Shown: in pieces, positions 38,545-52,735 of the stretch
How the letters are laid out: each line of letters opens with the position of its first letter
Position numbering within the stretch: the first letter of the stretch is position 1
Origin: Halomonas sp. HL-93
Lineage (GTDB): Bacteria; Pseudomonadota; Gammaproteobacteria; Pseudomonadales; Halomonadaceae
Reading direction: 5' to 3'
DNA: 64,000 nt
Assembly: GCF_900086985.1 (NCBI RefSeq)
Contig: NZ_LT593974.1
Location: forward strand, 3,100,001-3,164,000
Notes under the pieces: model-generated
The model's input: only the letters and a program-made list of their open reading frames with translations
Told to the model about the DNA's origin: nothing
The model's database searches: none
Program-made: the position numbers and the translations under genes

Positions 38545-41154
38545 TTAGTTAAGCGTGTTTTCCAACCATGCCGGTACGCTGTTCAACGCACCGGGCAAGG
38601 CATCGGGTTGACTGCCACCCGCTTGGGCCATATCTGGGCGGCCACCGCCTTTGCCTCCCACCTGGGAGGCCACGTGATTGACCAGCTCACCTGCTTTCAC
38701 CCGGCCGGTGAGGTCTTTTGTCACACCGGCGATCAGACTGACTTTACCCGCCGCCTGGTCGGCAACGCCTAGGATAATCACACCGGAGCTTAGCTTGTTC
38801 TTAAGCTGATCCAGCACACCGCGCAGGTCTTTACCAGAAACGCCCTCAAGCTGCGTTGCCAGCAATTTCACCCCGTTAATATCCTGCACCTGACTCAGCA
38901 TGTCGCTGCCGGCGGCACTGGCAAGCTTCGCTTTAAGCTGCTCAAGCTCTTTTTCCAGGCTGCGATTGCGCTCTGCCAACGCCTCCACCCGCGCTTCGAC
39001 CTGCTCAGGCTTGGTCTTCAGTCGCTCACCCAGCCGCTGAATGCGGGCTTCCTGCTCACGGAAATACGCCAGGGCATTCTCGCCGGTAATCGCCTCGATA
39101 CGGCGTACGCCCGAGGCAATGCCCACTTCGCTAACCAGGTGACAACAGCCGATATCGCCGCTGCGTGCCACGTGAGTGCCGCCGCATAGCTCGATTGAGA
39201 ATTCGTCCTGACCGATAGTCAGCACGCGCACGTTATCGGCGTATTTGGCCTCAAACAGCGCTGCTGCACCCTTGGCCTTGGCTTGATCGAGACTCATCTG
39301 CTCGACCTTGGTCGGGGCGTTGGCGAGGATCTGCTCGTTGACCAGCCGCTCAACTTCCGACAGTTGCTCATCGGTCATGGGTTCAAAGTGGCTGAAGTCG
39401 AAGCGTAGCCGTTCGGCATTAACCAGCGAGCCTTTCTGTTGAACGTGATCGCCCAATACCATGCGCAGCGCTTTGTGTAGCAGGTGCGTCGCCGAGTGAT
39501 TACGAATCGTGGCCGTACGCAGGCTGGCATCCACCTCGCCGCGCACGTGGGCCCCCACGTTTAACGTGCCTTCTACCATAATGCCCTGGTGGAGGTGGTG
39601 GCCGCTCTGCTTTTGAGTGTCAGTGACCTGGAAGCGACCGCCGTCGACGTATAAATAGCCGGTGTCACCCACCTGGCCGCCGGACTCACCGTAGAACGGG
39701 GTACGGTCCAGCACCACAATGCCTTTCTGCCCCGCTTCCAGCGCGGCAAGCTCGTTGCCTTCCGTATCGACCAGCGCGGTAACGCTTGCCTGATCTTCCA
39801 GGCGGTCGTAGCCGGTAAAGGTGGTTTCGCCGTCGAGCTCAATGGAGGTGCTGTAATCGGCGCCAAACTGGCTGGCCGCCCGGGCGCGCTCACGCTGGGC
39901 TTCGAGTTCGCGGTGAAAGCCTGCTTCATCGAGGCTGACTTCGCGCTCGCGACAGACATCGGCGGTTAAATCATAGGGGAACCCGTAGGTGTCGTAGAGC
40001 TTGAACACGGTTTCGCCCGGCAATACGTCGCCCTGCAGTTCGTCAAGCGCCGCATTGAGCAGACCCATACCGTGATCCAGCGTACGCGCGAACTGTTCTT
40101 CCTCTTTCAACAGTACCCGAGCGATCTGGCTGTTGGCTTCGCGCAGTTCGGGATAGGCATCGCCCATCTCATCGTCTAGCGCATTGACCAGCTTATGGAA
40201 GAACGGCTCTGTGGCTCCCAGCTTATGGCCATGGCGAATCGCCCGGCGAATGATCCGGCGCAGCACATAGCCACGGCCTTCGTTGGACGGCAGCACGCCA
40301 TCGACAATCAAGAAGGCACAGGAGCGGATATGGTCAGCAATTACGCGCAGCGACGGTGTTTGGGTATCGCTGTGCCCGGTGGCGCTGGCGGCGGCCTGAA
40401 GCAGGTTCTGGAACAGGTCTATCTCATAGTTGGAATGCACGCCCTGCATCACGGCGGCCACCCGCTCCAGCCCCATACCGGTGTCGATCGAAGGCTTGGG
40501 CAGCGGATTCAGCGTCCCCTCAGCGTCGCGATCGAACTGCATGAACACCAGGTTCCAAATTTCGATGTAGCGGTCGCCATCCTCTTCGGGGCTGCCGGGA
40601 GGCCCGCCCCACACCTCGGGGCCGTGGTCAAAGAAAATCTCGGAGCTGGGGCCGCAAGGGCCAGTATCGCCCATCTGCCAGAAGTTATCTTCATCGAGCT
40701 TGGAGAAACGCTCAGGGTCGATGCCAATGTCGTCTTTCCAGATACGCTCGGCTTCGTCGTCGCTGATATGTACCGTCACCCATAGCTTGTCTTTCGGCAG
40801 CCCTAGCGTTTCAGTAAGAAAGGTCCAGGCGAAGCGAATGGCATCACGCTTGAAATAGTCGCCGAAGCTGAAGTTGCCCAGCATCTCGAAGAAGGTATGG
40901 TGACGCGCAGTATAGCCGACGTTATCCAGGTCATTATGCTTACCGCCCGCCCTGACGCAGCGCTGCGCCGAGGCTGCCCGCACATAGGGGCGCGGGTCGC
41001 GACCGAGGAAGACATCTTTGAAAGGCACCATTCCTGCGTTGGTAAACAGTAGCGTGGGGTCATTGCCCGGCACCAACGAGCTAGTGGGCACGATGGTATG
41101 CCCTTGATCTTCAAAGAAAGATAAAAAAGCCTGTCTGATCTCTGCGCTCTTCAT
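38545..41154 (-). CDS. alaS: Alanyl-tRNA synthetase
   Basis: 869 residues from [27 protein letters not shown] (ATG 41152-41154); the upstream 25 codons of open frame carry no family sequence. Catalytic class II core (1-250), tRNA-recognition helices, editing domain with HSATHLLH and [15 protein letters not shown] metal ligands, and a C-terminal DHHA1 domain (about 730-869, ending with [14 protein letters not shown]). Confidence 0.98.
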   Translation of the reverse strand: MKSAEIRQAFLSFFEDQGHTIVPTSSLVPGNDPTLLFTNAGMVPFKDVFLGRDPRPYVRAASAQRCVRAGGKHNDLDNVGYTARHHTFFEMLGNFSFGDYFKRDAIRFAWTFLTETLGLPKDKLWVTVHISDDEAERIWKDDIGIDPERFSKLDEDNFWQMGDTGPCGPSSEIFFDHGPEVWGGPPGSPEEDGDRYIEIWNLVFMQFDRDAEGTLNPLPKPSIDTGMGLERVAAVMQGVHSNYEIDLFQNLLQAAASATGHSDTQTPSLRVIADHIRSCAFLIVDGVLPSNEGRGYVLRRIIRRAIRHGHKLGATEPFFHKLVNALDDEMGDAYPELREANSQIARVLLKEEEQFARTLDHGMGLLNAALDELQGDVLPGETVFKLYDTYGFPYDLTADVCREREVSLDEAGFHRELEAQRERARAASQFGADYSTSIELDGETTFTGYDRLEDQASVTALVDTEGNELAALEAGQKGIVVLDRTPFYGESGGQVGDTGYLYVDGGRFQVTDTQKQSGHHLHQGIMVEGTLNVGAHVRGEVDASLRTATIRNHSATHLLHKALRMVLGDHVQQKGSLVNAERLRFDFSHFEPMTDEQLSEVERLVNEQILANAPTKVEQMSLDQAKAKGAAALFEAKYADNVRVLTIGQDEFSIELCGGTHVARSGDIGCCHLVSEVGIASGVRRIEAITGENALAYFREQEARIQRLGERLKTKPEQVEARVEALAERNRSLEKELEQLKAKLASAAGSDMLSQVQDINGVKLLATQLEGVSGKDLRGVLDQLKNKLSSGVIILGVADQAAGKVSLIAGVTKDLTGRVKAGELVNHVASQVGGKGGGRPDMAQAGGSQPDALPGALNSVPAWLENTLN

Positions 41155-41311
41155 AGGGTATCCGTAACAAGAAAGCGTGATGCCCCAGGGCGCTGTCGCC
41201 GCTACCCGCTGGGGTCGCAAAGGGGCCATTATAGCGCAGTTGTCAAACGACTAAAGCCGCAGTTAGTGGCAGAGTTATTTGAAAGGGGGCTTTATCGCCC
41301 ATTGAAGCGGA

Positions 41312-41773
41312 CTATAGACTGTCTAACGCGTAGCGGATTTGGTCAAAATCAAACCCGCGCGTGGCAAGAAAGCGTTCCCGCTTAGCGCGTTCTTTGGGGG
41401 TAGCGCCGGGAGATGAAAAGCGTCGTGCCAGGGTGTCACGGGCGAGCTCAAACCAATCGACTGCCTCGCGCTCTTCAACCGCGGCAAAGGCTTCCGTGGC
41501 TATTTCGCGGTCGACCCCACGCTGGCTTAGCTCGCCCTTAATGCGAATGACGCCTTGCCCACGATTGATACGCGAGCGGATAAAGCTTTCGGCAAAGCGC
41601 GCGTCCGACTGTAATCCCTGCTCGGCCAATGTCTCGAGGCAGGCATCAATCTCTTCAGCGGCAAATGCCTTCTGCTCAAGCTTGCGCGCCAGCTCGGCGC
41701 GGGAGTATTCCCGCCGAGCCAGCAGTTGAATGGCCACCTCCCGAGGGGTGGCGTCTTGGGACGATGAAAACAT
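41312..41773 (-). CDS. recX: Regulatory protein RecX
   Basis: 153 residues of three-helix repeats (REVAIQLLARREYSRAELARKLEQKAF, then CLETLAEQGLQSDARFAESFIRSRINRGQG). It caps and inhibits RecA filaments. It follows recA by 15 bp and should be co-expressed from the SOS-controlled recA promoter. Confidence 0.95.
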   Translation of the reverse strand: MFSSSQDATPREVAIQLLARREYSRAELARKLEQKAFAAEEIDACLETLAEQGLQSDARFAESFIRSRINRGQGVIRIKGELSQRGVDREIATEAFAAVEEREAVDWFELARDTLARRFSSPGATPKERAKRERFLATRGFDFDQIRYALDSL

Positions 41774-41788
41774 ACTGACGCCAGCGGC

Positions 41789-42856
41789 TTAGAGCAGATC
41801 GTCTTCGGTATCGGCGTCGGCTGCCACATCCGCCATGGCGGCTTCTTCTTTTTTAGGGTCGGGCTGGGCAAGCAACTGAGCGCGGATCTGGCTTTCGATC
41901 TCTTCCATGGTCTCCGGATGTTCTTCCAGGTACTGAGCAGCGTTTGCCTTACCCTGGCCGATCTTCTTGCCCTTGTAGCTGTACCAGGCGCCCGCTTTAT
42001 CCACCAGGTTCTGCTGCACACCCAAGTCGATGACTTCGCCGGCGTGGTAAATACCCTTGCCGTAGAGAATTTGGAACTCGGCCTGGCGGAACGGTGGTGC
42101 CACCTTGTTTTTGACCACTTTTACGCGGGTTTCATTACCGGTGACTTCATCCCCTACTTTCACCGAGCCGGTGCGGCGGATATCCAAGCGTACACTGGCG
42201 TAAAACTTCAGCGCGTTCCCCCCCGTGGTGGTTTCGGGGCTGCCGAACATCACACCAATCTTCATGCGGATCTGGTTGATGAATACGACTAGGCAGTTGG
42301 CGTTTTTAATATTGCCGGTAATTTTACGCAGCGCCTGGGACATCAAACGCGCCTGCAGACCCACGTGGGAATCACCCATTTCGCCTTCAATCTCAGCACG
42401 CGGCGTTAGGGCGGCAACCGAGTCGATGACGATGACGTCCACACCACCTGAGCGCACTAACATGTCGGTGATTTCCAGGGCTTGCTCGCCAGTATCCGGC
42501 TGGGATACCAGCAGGTCGTCCAGATTAACACCCAATTTTTCTGCATAGCTGGGATCAAGGGCGTGCTCGGCATCCACGAAGGCACATACTTTGCCTTGCT
42601 TTTGCGCTTGGGCAATCACCGACAGCGTCAGGGTGGTTTTACCCGACGACTCCGGGCCAAAGATTTCGCACACACGGCCAAACGGTAGCCCTCCGATACC
42701 CAGGGCAATATCCAAACCCAACGACCCCGTGGACACCGATGGCATTACAACGCGGGGGGTATCGCCCAAACGCATGACCGTGCCTTTACCAAACTGGCGA
42801 TCAATTTGGGTGAGCGCAGCGTTGAGCGCTTTGGTGCGATTATCATCCTGTGCCAT
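41789..42856 (-). CDS. recA: Recombinase RecA
   Basis: 355 residues: Walker [13 protein letters not shown], Walker [14 protein letters not shown]2/MAW-type loop ([26 protein letters not shown]) and the acidic C-terminal tail. Mediates homologous pairing and LexA self-cleavage. A LexA box lies 21 bp upstream of the start. Confidence 0.99.
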   Translation of the reverse strand: MAQDDNRTKALNAALTQIDRQFGKGTVMRLGDTPRVVMPSVSTGSLGLDIALGIGGLPFGRVCEIFGPESSGKTTLTLSVIAQAQKQGKVCAFVDAEHALDPSYAEKLGVNLDDLLVSQPDTGEQALEITDMLVRSGGVDVIVIDSVAALTPRAEIEGEMGDSHVGLQARLMSQALRKITGNIKNANCLVVFINQIRMKIGVMFGSPETTTGGNALKFYASVRLDIRRTGSVKVGDEVTGNETRVKVVKNKVAPPFRQAEFQILYGKGIYHAGEVIDLGVQQNLVDKAGAWYSYKGKKIGQGKANAAQYLEEHPETMEEIESQIRAQLLAQPDPKKEEAAMADVAADADTEDDLL

Positions 42857-42877
42857 TCAGTCAATCCTCATCAGAAG

Positions 42878-42893
42878 CTGTATAATTAGCCAG
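42878..42893 (-). promoter_or_regulatory. LexA box of recA
   Basis: On the minus strand CTGG-CTAATTAT-ACAG matches seven of the eight conserved positions of the consensus CTGT-N8-ACAG, immediately upstream of recA. Confidence 0.75.
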
Positions 42894-42946
42894 TAGTATG
42901 CCAAAGATTAGCCGCTAAACAAATCCTCAGCCAGTGTTTCGCGCGA

Positions 42947-43480
42947 TTATTTCGCGCGGGCATCGCCTACCTTTTCTGCCAAGCGCGCCACCAGGCCTGC
43001 CAGCGCCTGACGTACGGCTTGCTCGCGCACCGCCTGCCGGTCGCCAGGAAAATGATAGCGCTCAGCCTGTTGGTGGTCCTCGTTCCCCCAAGCCAGCCAG
43101 ACGGTGCCCACGGGCTTATCGTCGCTACCGCCCTCGGGGCCCGCTACACCGCTGACGGCCACGGCAAGCCCAGCACCGCTTTCACGGCAGGCGCCGGCGA
43201 CCATCTGCTTAACCACGGTTTCGCTGACCGCGCCATGGGCGTTCAGTGTGGCTTCCGGCACGCCCAATAAGCGTGTTTTGGCTGCGTTGGCGTAAGTGAC
43301 ATACCCGGTAGTGAAGTAGGCAGAGCTACCCGCCACCGAGGTAATGGCACTGGCAATACCCCCACCGGTACATGACTCTGCCGCGGTAACTTCGAGCTGC
43401 GCTTGCTGGCAAAGACGCCCCAACCGCTGGGCCAAGATGGATAAATCCAAATTTATTAAGCTTGAGACACTGGGTGACAT
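42947..43480 (-). CDS. pncC: Nicotinamide-nucleotide amidohydrolase (CinA C-terminal domain)
   Basis: 177-residue stand-alone CinA_C domain: [35 protein letters not shown] with the catalytic serine, and [24 protein letters not shown]. It deamidates NMN in pyridine-nucleotide recycling. It sits upstream of recA as in Pseudomonas and E. coli; the competence-related N-terminal CinA domain is absent. Confidence 0.94.
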   Translation of the reverse strand: MSPSVSSLINLDLSILAQRLGRLCQQAQLEVTAAESCTGGGIASAITSVAGSSAYFTTGYVTYANAAKTRLLGVPEATLNAHGAVSETVVKQMVAGACRESGAGLAVAVSGVAGPEGGSDDKPVGTVWLAWGNEDHQQAERYHFPGDRQAVREQAVRQALAGLVARLAEKVGDARAK

Positions 43481-43587
43481 GGTCGCTCCTTCATGTGCGT
43501 CATCAATTCAGCGTAGAATACTGCGTTTCAGTTGCTCAAAACAGACGGCAAGCCCGCGCGCTTGCACAACGCTCAATTAGGACACCC

Positions 43588-46158
43588 ATGTCACAGGCCA
43601 GCCCCGCGCACACGCCAATGATCGCGCAATACTTAAAGATCAAACGCGAGCACCCTGAGGTACTGCTGTTTTACCGAATGGGGGACTTTTACGAGCTCTT
43701 TTTTGACGACGCAAAACGCGCCGCCACCCTACTGGACATTACCCTGACCCAGCGCGGGCAGTCCGGCGGCAAACCTATCCCCATGGCGGGCGTCCCCTAC
43801 CATAGCGCCGAAGGTTATTTGGCACGCTTGGTCGGCGCCGGTGAATCCGTCGCCATCTGCGAGCAAATTGGCGACCCCGCCACCAGTAAAGGCCCCGTCG
43901 ATCGCCAAGTCGTGCGTATCGTCACCCCCGGCACGTTGCACGACGAAGCATTGCTGGATGCCCGGCGCGACAACGTACTCGTGGCCGTGGCTCCCACCAG
44001 CGAGCGCTGGGGGCTTGCCTGGCTGGAGCTTTCCAGTGGCCGCTTTAGCGTGCTGGAAGTCGATAGCGAAGCCGAGATGCTCGCCGAGCTAACGCGCCTC
44101 TCTCCGGCAGAGTTACTCGTCCCCGAGAGCCTCACACTACCCGACACTTGGTCGCAAACCCGCAGCCTGCGCCGCCAGGGTGAATGGCTGTTCGATTTGC
44201 AGAGCGCAACCCGTAGCCTGTGTGACCAGTTCGAGGTGCAGGACCTGCGTGGCTTTGGCTGTGCGCACTTAACCACCGCGCTGGTCGCCGCCGGGGTGCT
44301 GATCGACTATGCGCGTGACACCCAGCGCTCACGTTTGCCCCATGTCACCGCTATCAGCGTTGAGAACCGCGACGATGCGGTGGTCATTGATGCCGCCAGC
44401 CGACGCAACCTGGAAATTGACATCAACCTCGGCGGCACCACCGACAACACTCTGGCCAGCGTGCTGGACACCTGCACAACGGCCATGGGCTCGCGCCTGC
44501 TCAAACGCTGGCTGAACCGTCCGCTGCGGCAACGCGAGGTCATCCAGGGGCGTCAGGCAGGCGTCGCGCTATTAGGCCTTGACGCCCGCTACCTGGCGAT
44601 ACGCGATACCTTAAGTGACGTGGGCGACGTCGAGCGCATTCTGGCCCGCGTGGCGCTTTACAGCGCCAGGCCCCGCGACCTGGCACGTCTGCGTGATGCT
44701 CTGACCACGCTGCCCGCTCTTGAACAACAGCTGAGTGAGGTCGAAGAAGGCAGCCTGCTGGATAGCCTTCGCCCGCATATTCGGCCTTACCCTGAAGTAG
44801 CCGACACCTTACAGCGGGCGCTGGTCGACAACCCACCGGTGGTGATCCGCGACGGTGGCGTCATCGCTCAGGGGTACGACGCAGAGTTGGATGAACATCG
44901 CGGCCTGGCTGAAAATGCTGGCGATTATCTGGTGCAGCTCGAACTGCGTGAGCGAGAACGCACCGGCCTGGCCAATTTAAAGGTCGGCTATAACCGCGTG
45001 CATGGCTACTTTATCGAACTGCCCCGCGCTCAAGCCCAGCAGGCCCCTGCAGACTATATTCGCCGCCAAACGCTGAAAAATGCCGAACGGTTTATCATTC
45101 CTGAACTTAAAGAGTTCGAGGATAAAGCGCTTTCGGCCAAATCACGCGCTCTTTCCCGGGAAAAATGGCTTTACGACCAGCTGCTTAACGAGCTTAACGA
45201 GGAGCTTAACGCGCTACAGCGAACCTCCCAGGCGCTCGCCGAGCTGGATGTGCTGTGTGCCTTTGCTGAACGCGCTGAGGCACTTAACTGGGTGCGCCCC
45301 ACCCTGGCGGCGTCCACAGGGCTGACCATCCACGCCGGGCGTCACCCGGTGGTCGAGCAAGTCAGCGATCATCCCTTCGTGCCCAACGATGTCACGCTGA
45401 CCCCCGAGCAGCACATGCTGATCATTACCGGCCCCAACATGGGCGGTAAATCGACCTATATGCGTCAAACCGCGCTGATTGCGCTGCTGGCCCATAGTGG
45501 CAGCTTTGTGCCAGCCGATGCCGCCGAGATAGGCCCTGTTGACCGAATATTCACCCGTATCGGCTCGTCGGATGATCTGGCTGGCGGGCGCTCGACGTTC
45601 ATGGTCGAAATGACCGAAACCGCCAATATTCTGCATAACGCCACCGAGCACAGCCTGGTACTGATGGATGAAATCGGCCGTGGCACCAGCACCTTTGATG
45701 GCCTGTCACTGGCCTGGGCAAGCGCCGAGCACTTGGCCAATGCCCGCGCGCTGACGCTGTTCGCGACCCATTACTTTGAGATGACCGGGCTACCCGACCA
45801 AGCCGACGGCGTGGCTAATATTCACTTAACCGCTACCGAGCACGGCGATAATATCGTTTTCATGCACCGCATCGAGGCAGGCCCCGCCAGCCAGAGTTAC
45901 GGTTTGCAGGTCGCCCAGTTGGCGGGTGTTCCAAGCCATGTGATCCAGCGGGCACGCGAAAAACTCGTCGCGCTTGAACAACGCGATGTGGAAGAACAAC
46001 GCCAAATGCCGCTGTCTCACCAGCCTGCGCCTCAGCAGAATGATTTATTTGCCAGCGCTCCTCATCCCGTGGTCGAGGCGCTGGAGCAGGCCGATGTAGA
46101 CGGCTTATCGCCACGTGAGGCATTGGCGCTGTTATATCAATGGCGCGAACTGCTCTAA
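43588..46158 (+). CDS. mutS: DNA mismatch repair protein MutS
   Basis: 856 residues from [23 protein letters not shown] (ATG 43588). The mismatch-wedge motif [15 protein letters not shown] (Phe-x-Glu) is near residue 30; connector, lever and clamp domains follow; the ATPase has [16 protein letters not shown] and [18 protein letters not shown]. The C-terminal tail has the dimerisation/tetramerisation segment. Divergent from pncC; followed by fdxA. Confidence 0.98.
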   Translation: MSQASPAHTPMIAQYLKIKREHPEVLLFYRMGDFYELFFDDAKRAATLLDITLTQRGQSGGKPIPMAGVPYHSAEGYLARLVGAGESVAICEQIGDPATSKGPVDRQVVRIVTPGTLHDEALLDARRDNVLVAVAPTSERWGLAWLELSSGRFSVLEVDSEAEMLAELTRLSPAELLVPESLTLPDTWSQTRSLRRQGEWLFDLQSATRSLCDQFEVQDLRGFGCAHLTTALVAAGVLIDYARDTQRSRLPHVTAISVENRDDAVVIDAASRRNLEIDINLGGTTDNTLASVLDTCTTAMGSRLLKRWLNRPLRQREVIQGRQAGVALLGLDARYLAIRDTLSDVGDVERILARVALYSARPRDLARLRDALTTLPALEQQLSEVEEGSLLDSLRPHIRPYPEVADTLQRALVDNPPVVIRDGGVIAQGYDAELDEHRGLAENAGDYLVQLELRERERTGLANLKVGYNRVHGYFIELPRAQAQQAPADYIRRQTLKNAERFIIPELKEFEDKALSAKSRALSREKWLYDQLLNELNEELNALQRTSQALAELDVLCAFAERAEALNWVRPTLAASTGLTIHAGRHPVVEQVSDHPFVPNDVTLTPEQHMLIITGPNMGGKSTYMRQTALIALLAHSGSFVPADAAEIGPVDRIFTRIGSSDDLAGGRSTFMVEMTETANILHNATEHSLVLMDEIGRGTSTFDGLSLAWASAEHLANARALTLFATHYFEMTGLPDQADGVANIHLTATEHGDNIVFMHRIEAGPASQSYGLQVAQLAGVPSHVIQRAREKLVALEQRDVEEQRQMPLSHQPAPQQNDLFASAPHPVVEALEQADVDGLSPREALALLYQWRELL

Positions 46159-46318
46159 TTTGACGCATCAGAACAGCACCGCGGTGCTTGCCGCCGCGTT
46201 AGGGCACCTCTAGAATGTCGCCCATACTTTTTAGCTTATAAAAAACGGCTGATTTATAACCATTCACGATTGACCACGACCAAGGGCGTCCCCTTGGTCC
46301 CGCAAGAGGGATAGCAAG

Positions 46319-46642
46319 ATGACGTTTGTCGTTACCGAGAACTGCATCCAATGCAAATACACTGACTGTGTCGAGGTCTGCCCAGTCGACTGTTTTTACG
46401 AAGGCCCGAATTTTCTGGTGATTCACCCGGACGAGTGTATCGACTGCGCGCTGTGTGAGCCCGAGTGCCCTGCGGAGGCGATTTTCTCTGAAGATGAACT
46501 GCCCGACGGGCAAGAGCAGTTTATTGAGATCAACGCCGAGCTGTCTGAGGTGTGGCCAAACATTGCCGAGAGAAAAGACCCGCTGCCCGATGCCGAAGAA
46601 TGGGATGGCAAAAGCGGTAAGCTGGAAAAGCTCGAGCGTTAA
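46319..46642 (+). CDS. fdxA: 7Fe ferredoxin FdxA
   Basis: 107 residues binding one [3Fe-4S] and one [4Fe-4S] cluster: [18 protein letters not shown] and [17 protein letters not shown], followed by the C-terminal extension typical of Azotobacter/Pseudomonas FdxA. Small electron carrier with no defined partner here. mutS lies upstream and an RsmZ-like RNA convergently downstream, as in Pseudomonas. Confidence 0.96.
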   Translation: MTFVVTENCIQCKYTDCVEVCPVDCFYEGPNFLVIHPDECIDCALCEPECPAEAIFSEDELPDGQEQFIEINAELSEVWPNIAERKDPLPDAEEWDGKSGKLEKLER

Positions 46643-46662
46643 TCGAGACAACGCTGCGATTA

Positions 46663-46688
46663 AAACCAGCGATTGCGCTGGTTTTTTT
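46663..46688 (+). terminator. Intrinsic terminator of fdxA
   Basis: AAACCAGC pairs perfectly with GCTGGTTT around a GATTGC loop, running into seven T. Confidence 0.9.
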
Positions 46689-46708
46689 ATATGGACACAA
46701 GCGGGCGC

Positions 46709-46734
46709 AAAAAAAAGGCGGCCCGTAGGCCGCC
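46709..46734 (-). terminator. Intrinsic terminator of the CsrB/RsmZ-like RNA
   Basis: On the minus strand GGCGGCC and GGCCGCC form a perfect 7-bp stem with a four-base loop, followed by at least eight T. No protein gene on this strand ends here except eno, almost 400 bp away, so it serves the RNA. Confidence 0.9.
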
Positions 46735-46957
46735 CGCTCCAAGCACTTCCTCCTGACCACTCCCTGTGTCAACGTCCTTCGGTGCCGTCCTTGCCAGGGC
46801 TCACATCACTGTGTCATCCGGCGCACCACCTGCATCCCGTTGCATCCTGCATGAGAGCATCCTTGCCTCCCCTTATCCTTGATAGGCATTGTGGCAGAAC
46901 GCTGTCGCATCACAAGGCGGTCCAAAACGACGAAGGGCAGACCACGCTGGTCCGCCC
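46709..46957 (-). ncRNA. rsmZ: CsrB/RsmZ-family CsrA-sequestering RNA
   Basis: Non-coding stretch of about 245 nt. Its minus strand has 14 GGA trinucleotides between 46738 and 46953 (at 46951, 46921, 46876, 46868, 46860, 46845, 46835, 46817, 46788, 46775, 46761, 46751, 46748 and 46738), often in AGGA, AAGGAT or CAGGATGC contexts; the plus strand has none. The 5' end can fold into a GGGCGGACCA/TGGTCTGCCC hairpin and the 3' end is a strong intrinsic terminator. A -10-like TATAAA (46960-46965) precedes it, so the 5' end is approximate. GacA boxes lie further upstream. In Pseudomonas rsmZ also lies next to fdxA. Role inferred: binds and titrates CsrA. Confidence 0.88.
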
Positions 46958-47052
46958 TTTTTATAAAAAATCATTAAAAACAGAAGCTTAAATTTTAATT
47001 AGTGAAAAATTTCTGTTTTTCTTACGCAGTTCGAGCGATTTTCGACGGCATT

Positions 47053-47070
47053 TGTAAGAGATATCTTACA
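47053..47070 (-). promoter_or_regulatory. GacA box (perfect)
   Basis: TGTAAG-AGATAT-CTTACA, an exact copy of the consensus TGTAAG-N6-CTTACA, is extended to a 9-bp palindrome (TTTGTAAGA / TCTTACAAA). It is centred about 105 bp upstream of the predicted start of the RsmZ-like RNA. Confidence 0.88.
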
Positions 47071-47074
47071 AAAC

Positions 47075-47092
47075 TTTGAGAGATCTCTTACA
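47075..47092 (-). promoter_or_regulatory. Second, imperfect GacA box
   Basis: TTTGAG-AGATCT-CTTACA matches 10 of 12 conserved positions, with the CTTACA half-site intact. Its centre is 22 bp from that of the perfect box, two helical turns, on the same DNA face. Confidence 0.6.
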
Positions 47093-47113
47093 AAGCAACC
47101 GCCATTTTTTGCT

Positions 47114-48436
<1,323 letters not shown>

Positions 48437-48462
48437 TTAACGTATCACGTTTGCTACCGCAG

Positions 48463-51015
<2,553 letters not shown>

Positions 51016-51162
51016 TCAAAAGGCACGGCAGAAAGCCACACCAGGATGGGACGACAGAATAGCAGACTACGCCTAAAGGCTCAATTACGGCAGAAGCACG
51101 TCTCGAGGCGCCGATGGTGATGACCGATCGATAGCCCAGGGCTGGGTGCGTGCACCGGGGTT

Positions 51163-51262
51163 CGTAGGAGCCCAATTCATTGAGCGATCAGCAATCATCA
51201 AGCCGCCGCAAGTTATCGCTTGTAGACGGCCCGATCGCCCGACAAGTCGGGCGCCTACAAGC
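51163..51262. repeat. REP-like inverted pair between gltD and pyrG
   Basis: Two imperfect palindromic elements face each other. The left (about 51163-51190) has GTAGGAGCCCAATTCATTGAGC; the right (about 51228-51262), read on the minus strand, has TTGTAGGCGCCCGACTTGTCGGGCGATC. Both share TAGG-x-GCCC followed by a palindrome and GATC/GCGATC, as in Pseudomonas/Halomonas-type REP elements. The pair may end or stabilise the gltD transcript. No other copy was noticed in the window. Confidence 0.6.
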
Positions 51263-51280
51263 CCTGTGCTGGAATCCGGA

Positions 51281-52735
<1,455 letters not shown>

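Noticed and set aside
46931..46965. Hairpin followed by TTTTTATAAAA on the plus strand, apparently a second terminator of fdxA
   Set aside because: fdxA already has its own terminator at 46663. The same hairpin is better explained as the 5' stem-loop of the minus-strand RsmZ-like RNA, with the T/A stretch as its -10 region.
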